From Verrucomicrobiota bacterium (GTDB taxonomy: Bacteria; Verrucomicrobiota; Verrucomicrobiia; Opitutales; Opitutaceae): a stretch of 64,000 nt of DNA. The stretch is taken from positions 33,322 through 97,321 of the forward strand of contig JAEWQP010000035.1 in NCBI GenBank assembly GCA_023399155.1, read 5' to 3'. The stretch's first letter is position 1. Every line of letters starts with the position of its first letter. Positions 57,310 through 64,000 of the stretch are shown here, piece after piece. The translations under genes and the position numbers were made by a program. The notes beneath the pieces are model-generated. The model searched no databases. It saw nothing but the letters and a program-made list of their open reading frames with translations, and was not told where the DNA came from.

Positions 57310-60131
57310 ACTCCGCCCCTCGCGCCATGTCCCGCTCCATCTCTCTCCTTCCCGCAACCTTCGTCACCGCGGCCGCCGTGTTCGCAGCCGCTCCCGTCTT
57401 CGCCCAGCCCGCACCGAACCGCGCGCTCCCGCCGGCGTCGGCCGAGCACGTCGCCCGTGTCGATGCCGCCCTGCCGGAGAAGGCGCGCGTCGCACCGAAA
57501 CAGCCGCGGCTGATCCTCGTGACCGCGCGCACGGAGGGTTACTTCCACGACTCGATCCCGATCGGCCTGCACGCGTTTCGCCAGATGGGCGAACGCACGG
57601 GCGCGTTCCGCGTCGAGGCCGACCACGAGATGTCGGCCTTCACGGCGGAAAACCTCGCCCGCTTCGACGCCGTGCTCTTCCTGAGCACGACGCAGCTGGC
57701 CTTCGCCGACGAGTCCGCGCGCGCCGCGCTGCTCGGGTTCGTCCGCGGCGGCAAGGGCCTGATCGGCATCCACGCCGCATCCGACAATTTCCCGAAGTGG
57801 CCGGAGGGCCAGGGCCTGATCGGCGGCGTCTTCCACAGCCACCCGTGGCTCTGGAACCAGACCGCCGCAGTGAAGCTCGACGAGCCTGCGCATCCGCTGA
57901 ACGAGGCGTTTGGTGGTCAGGGTTTTTGGATACGCGAGGAGATCTACCAGATCGTCGGCCCGTACGGCCGCGATCGCCAGCGCGTGTTGATGAGCATCGA
58001 CACCACGCGCCCGGAGAACGAGCGCCCGGCTGACCAGATCGTCCGCACGGACGGTGACTTCCCCATCGGATGGCTCAAGACCGAGGGGAAGGGACGCGTT
58101 TTCTACAGCTCACTCGGTCACAACGAGGACGTCTATTGGACACCCGAGGTGCTCCAGCACTGGCTCGATGGCATCCAGTTCGCCCTCGGCGACCTGGCCG
58201 CGCCCTCGCTGCCGTCGTCGACGTTGTCCCCCGCGCCGGTCCCCGCGCTCGCCCCTGCCCTGCAGGAAACGCTGCTCGAGCGGGCCGCGGCCCGGGCCGA
58301 CGCCGCCCAGGCATTCACGCTCGAAAATCTCGACGCCGTCGCGCACCACACGGATGACCGCGACCCCGCCGCGCTCCACCGCGTGAGCGCCGCCCTGCGG
58401 GAGTCGTCACCCGAGGCCCGCGCGGAGGCCCGCGCCGCCCTGGTGGCGCTCGCCGCGCGCAAGGACCTCACGCCCGCCGCCACGCAGGCGGTGATCGACT
58501 GGCTCGGTGACATCGGCGATGCGAAGGCGGTCTCTGTACTCACAACTTGGGCACGCCAGCCGGTCACGGCCGACCGGGCCATCCGTGCGCTCGCCCGGAT
58601 CGGCGTCAAGCAGGCCGATGCAGCCCTGCTCGACCTCCTGAAGTCTGCGCCGTCGGCCCATCGTCCCGCAGTCGTCAGCGCGATTGCGCATCGCCGCATC
58701 GAGAAGGCGGCCAAGCCGCTCGCGGCGCAGCTGCGGGCCGCCGATCACGCCCAGGTCGCGCAGGCGCTCGACGCGCTCAGCCGGATCGGATCGAAGGACG
58801 CTGTCGGCGCGCTCACGCGCTTCAAGGCACCCGCGACTCTCATCGCCGACCACCACTGGGCGCTCATCCATGCGGCGAGCGTGCTGCACCAGGACGGCGA
58901 CACGAGAGCCGCGATCACGCTGATGCGCGACCTTGCCGCTCGCGACGGGCTCACGCCCGCGCAGCGTGTCGCTGTAGCCATTTCCCGGGTACAGCTTGAG
59001 CCGGTCGCCGCGCTTCCCGCGACGCAGCCGCTCCTGGCCGACGCGTTTGTCGGCCCGCGTCTCGCGCAAGCATGGCTGCGCGCCGCCCTCCAGGCGCCCG
59101 ACAGCGCCAGGCACCTCGACGCCTTGCGCGAGCATTTCAAGACTCTACCCGAGAGCATGCAGGTGACCGTGCTGGCGCTGGCCGCGCAGTTCGGTGAGGC
59201 GCAGCTCGCGCCCGTGGTGCGGGAGGCCGTGACCTCGCCAAGCGCCCCGGTGCGCCGCACCGCCTACAGCGCGCTGGCTGGTTGCGGCGACCTGACCGAC
59301 GCCGCCGTGCTCATCCGTGCTCTGGACACGCCGGAGGAACGTCCGGGCGCCGTCGCGGCGCTGGAACACTACCAGGCTTCCGGTCTCGATTCGTTGCTGC
59401 GCACAGACGTGGCGACGGCTGCACCCGACGTGCGCGCCGCACTCCTCCTCGTCCTGGGCCATAGACTCGACCGCGAAGCCATGCCGCTGATGGTGGCGGC
59501 CGCGTCCGCGGAATCGCGCGGCCTGCGTACCGCCGGCTTCAGCGGCCTGGCTGCACTAGCGCGCGGCGAAGACCTGCCGCTCGTCCTTTCGCTGCGCCCG
59601 CAACTTCAGCCGGCCGATCGCCGCCACTGGCAGGAGGCCCTCCGTGCCGCCGTCCGCGGCCGAAACGATGTGCCGGAAACCGTCGCGCTGCTGCGCAAGG
59701 AGATCGAAACCTCGTCGCCGGCCGAGCGGCCGTCGTTCATCCACGCCATCGTCGGCTTCGAGACGCCGGAATCCACCGAGGCCGTTCGGCAGTTGCTCAC
59801 GACCGACGACCTCGAGCGGCGCAAGGAGGTCATCCGTGTGCTCGCCGCCGCGCGCAACGATGTTTCCTATGAGTTGCTCATCACGATCGCCGAGGAGGAT
59901 GCGGACTCCGCCACGCGTACGCTCGCGCTCCGTGGATTTCTGGATACGCTCGCGCTTCGCCAGGACCGGTGGAGCGAGACCATCCGCGCCTACGGACGCG
60001 CCGGCCGGGCCGCCCTCCGCCAGGAGGAGCGCGACGCGGTCATCGCCGCATTGACCCAGCACTACACCGGAGACGAGGCCGAAGCCATCATCGAGGAACT
60101 CAGGAAACTCTCCGGCACTCAGGAATCCTGA
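57306..60131 (+). CDS. ThuA-like domain protein with C-terminal HEAT repeats
   Basis: The 941-residue exported protein has a signal peptide (about 10-33). A ThuA-like (trehalose utilisation) glutamine-amidotransferase-fold domain follows at about 60-290: RLILVTARTEGYFHDSIP, LIGIHAASDNFPKWPEGQG, GGVFHSHPWLWNQ, and GRVFYSSLGHNEDVYWTPE. Residues about 330-930 are helical HEAT-type repeats (repeated LxxLxxA patterns), probably a binding scaffold. ThuA works with ThuB (a Gfo/Idh/MocA protein) on 3-keto-trehalose in Sinorhizobium, so the overlap with the upstream Gfo gene fits 3-keto-sugar processing. Start 57306 overlaps the Gfo stop (ATGA). Confidence 0.85.
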   Translation: MNSAPRAMSRSISLLPATFVTAAAVFAAAPVFAQPAPNRALPPASAEHVARVDAALPEKARVAPKQPRLILVTARTEGYFHDSIPIGLHAFRQMGERTGAFRVEADHEMSAFTAENLARFDAVLFLSTTQLAFADESARAALLGFVRGGKGLIGIHAASDNFPKWPEGQGLIGGVFHSHPWLWNQTAAVKLDEPAHPLNEAFGGQGFWIREEIYQIVGPYGRDRQRVLMSIDTTRPENERPADQIVRTDGDFPIGWLKTEGKGRVFYSSLGHNEDVYWTPEVLQHWLDGIQFALGDLAAPSLPSSTLSPAPVPALAPALQETLLERAAARADAAQAFTLENLDAVAHHTDDRDPAALHRVSAALRESSPEARAEARAALVALAARKDLTPAATQAVIDWLGDIGDAKAVSVLTTWARQPVTADRAIRALARIGVKQADAALLDLLKSAPSAHRPAVVSAIAHRRIEKAAKPLAAQLRAADHAQVAQALDALSRIGSKDAVGALTRFKAPATLIADHHWALIHAASVLHQDGDTRAAITLMRDLAARDGLTPAQRVAVAISRVQLEPVAALPATQPLLADAFVGPRLAQAWLRAALQAPDSARHLDALREHFKTLPESMQVTVLALAAQFGEAQLAPVVREAVTSPSAPVRRTAYSALAGCGDLTDAAVLIRALDTPEERPGAVAALEHYQASGLDSLLRTDVATAAPDVRAALLLVLGHRLDREAMPLMVAAASAESRGLRTAGFSGLAALARGEDLPLVLSLRPQLQPADRRHWQEALRAAVRGRNDVPETVALLRKEIETSSPAERPSFIHAIVGFETPESTEAVRQLLTTDDLERRKEVIRVLAAARNDVSYELLITIAEEDADSATRTLALRGFLDTLALRQDRWSETIRAYGRAGRAALRQEERDAVIAALTQHYTGDEAEAIIEELRKLSGTQES

Positions 60132-60275
60132 GCGCCGCCGGGCTGGTCGGACGCCGGCCCAGGTTGCAGGCGTGAGGGATCAGACCCGAAATCCAAAAAG
60201 CCGAAGATTTCATTTCTCACCGTCGGCGCCGCTCCGGCCGAACGCCTCCGCCGAGCCTCAATTCGCCAGAAACCA

Positions 60276-60330
60276 TTTCAGCCTTATACTCAGTCCGTTT
60301 CGCTTTCAGAATTCAGCCCTCAGCCTTTCG
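60276..60330. repeat. TCAGC-rich dispersed intergenic repeat
   Basis: The segment contains ATTCAGCCCTCAGCC followed by a related run and is the same family as 53041-53100. It lies directly before the second Gfo/Idh/MocA start. Confidence 0.5.
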
Positions 60331-60335
60331 ACTCC

Positions 60336-61676
60336 ATGCCGTCTCGTCGCGATTTTCTGCGCACATCCGCCCTCGTGGCCGGATCGTCCCTCTTCGCCGT
60401 GCCCAGCATCCTGCGCGGCCAGTCCCGCCCTGATTCGCCCTTCAGAAACCTCGTCTCCGGCCGTCGCGTCCGCGTGGTCGCCGTCGGGCTGGGCGGAAAG
60501 GGCTACAGCGACCTTCATGCGCTGACCGGCGAGGAGGTGGTGGGCCTGTGCGACGTCGACTTCGCGCGCGGCGGCGAGGCGTTCCGGGAGTTCCCGCGCG
60601 TTCCGCGCTATCGGGATTTCCGCCGGATGTTCGACGAACTGCACGACCAGTTCGATGCCGTCACCATCGCGGCGCCCGACCACATGCATTTCCCGATGGC
60701 GCTGATGGCCATCGAGCGCGGCAAGCACGTGTATCTTCAGAAACCGCTCACGCATACGATCGGCGAGGCTCGGGCGCTGAAGGTGGCTGCCGCCAAGGCC
60801 GGCGTGGTCACCCAGATGGGCAACCAGGGCCACGCCAACGAGGGCACCCGGCTCGTGCGCGAGTGGATCGAGGCCGGCGTGATCGGCAAACCCTCCGAGG
60901 TCACCGTGTGGACGAACCGTCCTGTCTGGCCGCAGAACATCCCGTGGCCGGACAACACCCACGCGCTCCCGCCGTCCACGCTTGACTGGAATCTCTGGCT
61001 CGGCGTCGCGCCCTACCGCGCGTTTCGTCCCAACCTCGTGCCGTTCAACTGGCGCGGCATGTGGGACTACGGCACCGGTGCGATGGGCGACATGGGCTGC
61101 CACCTGCTCGATGCGCCATTTTGGGCGTTGAACCTGCGTGGCGACATGAAGGTCACCGCGCTGGCCGTCGATGGCGGCACCGCGATCACCGGACCGGCCG
61201 GTGCGACGGTGCGGATCGAGTTTCCCGCGCGCGGCTCGCTGCCGCCCGTCGTGCTCACCTGGTATGAAGGCACGCACAAACCCGACCGCATCCCCGAACT
61301 TGCCGCCGACCAGGAGATGCCGCGCGGAGGCATGGTCATCCGGGGCGATGCCGGCGTGATCTATTCACCCACCGATTACTGCGAGTCGCCGCGTCTGCTG
61401 CCGGAGACACGCATGGCCGACTTCAAGCGGCCGCCGAAGGTTTATCCGCGCGTGCCGCGGAGCAACCCGCACCTCGAATGGATCGAGGCCATCAAGGGCG
61501 GGCCCGTTCCCGGTTCCAACTGGGTTGACCATGCAGCCGACCTCACGGAGCTCAATCTTCTGAGCAACCTCGCCCTGCGCCTCGGCAAGCCCATCGATTG
61601 GGACTACGCCGCTGGCCGCGCCGTCGGCCTGCCCGAGGCCGACCGCCTGATCCACAAATCCTACCGCATGTTCTGA
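60336..61676 (+). CDS. Second Tat-exported Gfo/Idh/MocA-family oxidoreductase
   Basis: The 446-residue protein begins with Tat signal SRRDFLRTSALVAG. The Rossmann fold has VVAVGLGGKGYSDLHAL (about 47-63), APDHMHFPMALMAIERGKHV, and LQKPLTHTI, where the usual EKP is QKP as in many exported members. The C-terminal domain includes GMWDYGTGAMGDMGCHLLD. It is a different subfamily from the protein at 55996, so two distinct sugar oxidations are likely. It is followed after 6 bp by the TIM-barrel/DUF1080 fusion and probably co-transcribed. Confidence 0.9.
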   Translation: MPSRRDFLRTSALVAGSSLFAVPSILRGQSRPDSPFRNLVSGRRVRVVAVGLGGKGYSDLHALTGEEVVGLCDVDFARGGEAFREFPRVPRYRDFRRMFDELHDQFDAVTIAAPDHMHFPMALMAIERGKHVYLQKPLTHTIGEARALKVAAAKAGVVTQMGNQGHANEGTRLVREWIEAGVIGKPSEVTVWTNRPVWPQNIPWPDNTHALPPSTLDWNLWLGVAPYRAFRPNLVPFNWRGMWDYGTGAMGDMGCHLLDAPFWALNLRGDMKVTALAVDGGTAITGPAGATVRIEFPARGSLPPVVLTWYEGTHKPDRIPELAADQEMPRGGMVIRGDAGVIYSPTDYCESPRLLPETRMADFKRPPKVYPRVPRSNPHLEWIEAIKGGPVPGSNWVDHAADLTELNLLSNLALRLGKPIDWDYAAGRAVGLPEADRLIHKSYRMF

Positions 61677-61682
61677 GCTGCC

Positions 61683-63200
61683 ATGGCCACCCACGCTTTC
61701 AGGTTCCTCCGTCTCGCCGTCGCCACCGTGCTGGGGTTGCTCGCCCTCGCACCCGCCTCGCAGGCCGCACGCAAGTCCTTCGACGACGGTGACATCAAAC
61801 TCGGCCTGCAGTGCTGGACCTTCCGCAGCTACACGTTCCTCGAGACGCTCGACCATGCGAGCAATCTCGGGGTGAAATACCTGCAGATCTACGCCGGCCA
61901 GGCGATCGGCGGCGGACTCCCCGGCGTCATCGGTCCCGACCTTTCCGCCGAGGAACGCCGGACGATCCAGGGCTGGGTCAAGGCGCGCGGGCTCGAGATC
62001 GTCAGCCTGGGCGTGACCGGTGCGCCCGACGAGGCCGGCTGGAAAAAGCTCGTCGCCTTCGCGCGGGCCATGGGTATCCGCACGATCGCGACAGAGCCCG
62101 AGCAGGAGCTGCTTCCCGTCATCGCCCGCGTGGTCAAGGGCACCGGCATCCGGATCGCCCTTCACGACCATCCCGCGCCGTCGCGCTACGCCGACCCCGC
62201 GGTCGCGCTCGCCGCGGTGCAGCCCTATGGTGCCCAGTTCGGCCTGTGCGCCGACACCGGCCACTGGACGCGCGACGGCCGCGATCCGGTCGCCGCCCTC
62301 CGACTCGCCGAGGGTCGCCTCCTCGAACTGCACCTCAAGGACATCAGCGAGCCCGCCCATGTCGCCCACGACATGCCCTGGGGCACCGGCATCGGCAACG
62401 CCGCGGGGCAGATCGCCGAGCTGCGCCGGCAGAAGTTCAAGGGGTATGTATTCATCGAATACGAGCACAACACGCCCGCGCTCGAGGCCGACGTCGCCCG
62501 CTCCATCGCGTTTTTCCGCGCCGCCCTGCGCGCCTCGCCGGCCGACCTGATCGCCGGAAACGTCATGCCGTCCGGCTATACCAAGGACGTCCCGGCCCTC
62601 TGGCGCGACCGCCGGGCCAGTTCCGCGGGGCTCTGGCCCGCACCGAAGCCGCTGCTCAAGCCCGATCTCTCGAACGCCGAGTTTCCCGAGGGATCGTGGT
62701 CGTGGGACGGCGACGTGCTGGTGGCCCGCGGGGGCGGCGATCTCTGGACGAAGGAGAGCTATGGAGATTTCGCGCTCTCGCTCGAGTTCAAGGTCGCGGC
62801 GGGCGGAAACTCCGGCGTCTTTCTGCGCACGAGCGACACGGTAAACTGGCTGCACAACGCGATCGAGGTGCAGATCCTGCAGGGCGACGCCGAAAATCCC
62901 CGCCATGTCGTCGGTTCGCTCTTCGACGTCCTCGCCCCGGCGCGCCAGAAGCCGATCGAGCCCGGCAGCTGGCACCAGCTGGTGATCGTCGCCCAGGGCC
63001 CGAAGATTGTCGTCCACGTCGACGGTGAAAAGGTCGTCGATGCCGATCTCACCCAATGGACCACGCCCGGCATGAATCCCGACGAGACGCCGAACAAGTT
63101 CGAGAAGGCCTACCGCGACATGGCTCGCGAGGGCCGGATCGGACTGCAGTATCACGGCGACCCGGTCTCGTTCCGCAACATCCTGATCGAAAAACTGTGA
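61683..63200 (+). CDS. Exported fusion of sugar-isomerase-like TIM barrel and DUF1080 (3-keto-disaccharide hydrolase) domain
   Basis: The 505-residue product has a signal peptide (about 1-29). Residues about 35-290 form a xylose-isomerase-like/AP endonuclease 2 TIM barrel (LGLQCWTFRSYTFLETLDHA, IRIALHDHPAPS, CADTGHWTRDGRDP, LLELHLKDI, GYVFIEYEHN) with the Glu/Asp/His metal ligands of that fold. Residues about 325-505 form a DUF1080 jelly roll (SWSWDGDVLVARGGGDLWTKE, GNSGVFLRTSD, AIEVQILQGD, IGLQYHGDPVSFRNI), the Pfam 3-keto-disaccharide hydrolase family. The fusion suggests consecutive steps on a C3-oxidised glycoside: isomerisation or elimination, then cleavage or hydration. Confidence 0.85.
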   Translation: MATHAFRFLRLAVATVLGLLALAPASQAARKSFDDGDIKLGLQCWTFRSYTFLETLDHASNLGVKYLQIYAGQAIGGGLPGVIGPDLSAEERRTIQGWVKARGLEIVSLGVTGAPDEAGWKKLVAFARAMGIRTIATEPEQELLPVIARVVKGTGIRIALHDHPAPSRYADPAVALAAVQPYGAQFGLCADTGHWTRDGRDPVAALRLAEGRLLELHLKDISEPAHVAHDMPWGTGIGNAAGQIAELRRQKFKGYVFIEYEHNTPALEADVARSIAFFRAALRASPADLIAGNVMPSGYTKDVPALWRDRRASSAGLWPAPKPLLKPDLSNAEFPEGSWSWDGDVLVARGGGDLWTKESYGDFALSLEFKVAAGGNSGVFLRTSDTVNWLHNAIEVQILQGDAENPRHVVGSLFDVLAPARQKPIEPGSWHQLVIVAQGPKIVVHVDGEKVVDADLTQWTTPGMNPDETPNKFEKAYRDMAREGRIGLQYHGDPVSFRNILIEKL

Positions 63201-63209
63201 TGAGACGCG

Positions 63210-63345
63210 ATCAGCCGTCAGCCTTCAGCTCTCAGCCAGAATTGCACCCGAGATCCACCTCCTTCCCCATCACGCCGACCTTCGTCCGCATGACCCTGTC
63301 AATCGCTGCACGCCGATCGCTGACCGCCGATCGCTGACAGCTCAA
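63210..63345. repeat. TCAGC and GATCGCTGAC dispersed repeats before the DoxX-like gene
   Basis: 63210-63240 holds ATCAGCCGTCAGCCTTCAGC-like runs and 63301-63345 holds repeated CGATCGCTGAC units. Both resemble the intergenic runs at 52.7, 53.0 and 60.3 kb. No gene is seen in the 153-bp gap. Confidence 0.45.
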
Positions 63346-63353
63346 TTCCCACC

Positions 63354-63872
63354 ATGTCCGACAATCCTCGTTATCTCTCCGGCGAGACACTCGCCTTTCT
63401 CACCCTGCGAGTCTGGCTCGGTGTGCGCGCCTTCGGCACCGGCCTTGAAAAGTACACCGAGACGCTGCGCAAGCAGGTCCCGCTCATCGATCCGGCCACG
63501 GGCATGGAGGATCCGAGCGGAGCGATGCTCGAGGTGACGGAGAAGGTGTACGGCTTCTCCCACTACAAGGCCCTGCCCTCGGCGCTCGCCACCAAGCTCG
63601 CCAACGAGCCCCTGCTGCCGGACTGGCTGTTCTCGATCTTCTCCGCCTTCCTCGGGCCGGCGCTGCTCCTCCTCGGGCTTTCCACGCTCCTCGGCGTGGC
63701 GACGCGCACGAGCCTCTTCATCCAGGGCCTGCTCTACACCGCCCTCATGTACGGACTCCTGCTCATCGGGCAGGACAACGGCGTGGCCTGGCTCGGCACC
63801 CACGTGCTTCTGGTCGCGGGAGCACTCGTCCTCAGTGCCCACAACCGCTACGCGCTATGGAAGAAATGGTAA
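63354..63872 (+). CDS. DoxX-like integral membrane protein
   Basis: The 172-residue protein has about four membrane helices (LAFLTLRVWLGVRAFGTGLEK, WLFSIFSAFLGPALLLLGLS, SLFIQGLLYTALMYGLLLIG, WLGTHVLLVAGALVL) with the GLEK-type loop of DoxX/quinol-oxidase-subunit-like proteins. Such proteins often accompany exported Gfo/Idh/MocA enzymes and may accept electrons into the quinone pool. That would allow reoxidation of the periplasmic cofactor, as inference. It overlaps the next gene by 16 bases. Confidence 0.75.
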   Translation: MSDNPRYLSGETLAFLTLRVWLGVRAFGTGLEKYTETLRKQVPLIDPATGMEDPSGAMLEVTEKVYGFSHYKALPSALATKLANEPLLPDWLFSIFSAFLGPALLLLGLSTLLGVATRTSLFIQGLLYTALMYGLLLIGQDNGVAWLGTHVLLVAGALVLSAHNRYALWKKW

Positions 63873-64000
63873 CCCCGTCACAAGGCAGGTCCGGCGCTCC
63901 GGGGGCGCCCCAGTCCGGCGCCAACACCCCGCCCCGCCCGCGCCTCGGCACCGCGTCCGGCCCGCTGACGCGCCGCGACTTCGTGCGCACCGCCTTCGGC
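63857..64000 (+). CDS. Start of a Tat-exported protein (3' truncated by window)
   Basis: The first 48 codons are visible: a Pro/Gly-rich lead and then TRRDFVRTAFG, a twin-arginine motif. It overlaps the DoxX-like gene by 16 bases, so it belongs to the same operon and is likely another exported oxidoreductase, but the catalytic part is outside the window. ATG 63866 is an alternative start. Confidence 0.6.
   Translation, partial: MEEMVTPSQGRSGAPGAPQSGANTPPRPRLGTASGPLTRRDFVRTAFG

Overview
The window is GC-rich DNA from a heterotrophic, Gram-negative, polysaccharide-degrading bacterium, most likely a verrucomicrobium of the Opitutaceae type. That inference rests on a very large TonB-dependent receptor with an N-terminal segment typical of that group, LacI-type regulators, a GH89 glycosidase, Tat-exported Gfo/Idh/MocA oxidoreductases, a ThuA-HEAT protein, a TIM-barrel/DUF1080 fusion and a GPH sugar symporter. 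No 16S or other species marker is present, so the assignment is inferred.

Layout. 1-2.0 kb: end of an aldose-epimerase-like gene and a GPH sugar symporter. 2.0-11.8 kb (minus strand): a seven-gene operon of HMG-CoA reductase, UbiA prenyltransferase, PEP-synthase-like phosphotransferase, BtaA-like aminocarboxypropyl transferase, polyprenol/phytol-kinase-like membrane protein, GNAT acyltransferase and OleC-like adenylate-forming ligase. All six junctions are 4-base ATGA overlaps, which suggests one pathway for an uncharacterised isoprenoid or amino-acid-headgroup lipid. 12.1-17 kb: a serine hydrolase fusion, MarR, Rnk and an aldo/keto-reductase homologue that has lost its catalytic residues. 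17.4-29.0 kb: an asparaginase-family protein, then a glycan-use cluster (parallel beta-helix protein, GH89, TonB receptor) divergent from two tandem LacI-type regulators.

29.1-47.15 kb: a block of about 18 kb flanked by a direct repeat. The right copy is the CCA end, acceptor and T-arm of tRNA-Gln(UUG). The left copy matches 18 of 19 bases. This looks like a genomic island that entered at the tRNA. It carries phosphoketolase, class I aldolase, two decayed gene fragments, PPK2, and a complete N-type ATPase operon (atpDCQRBEFAG) that continues into a P1B-4 metal pump and a ZIP transporter. The ATPase operon is split by four extra genes: a CurA-type reductase and a DJ-1/PfpI protein between atpD and atpC, a low-GC cupin between atpF and atpA, and an HPF/RaiA-like protein between atpA and atpG.

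47.3-55.7 kb: core genes pyrH, frr and proB, a UvrD/PcrA-type helicase, a secreted protein of unknown function, an OGG1-type glycosylase and a PAS-AraC regulator. Several dispersed repeats lie between them. 56-64 kb: a secreted sugar-oxidation cluster (two Tat-exported Gfo/Idh/MocA proteins, ThuA-HEAT, TIM-barrel/DUF1080 fusion, DoxX-like membrane protein and the start of another Tat substrate). These families are linked to 3-keto-sugar chemistry, so extracytoplasmic glycoside degradation through a C3-oxidised intermediate is the likely role.
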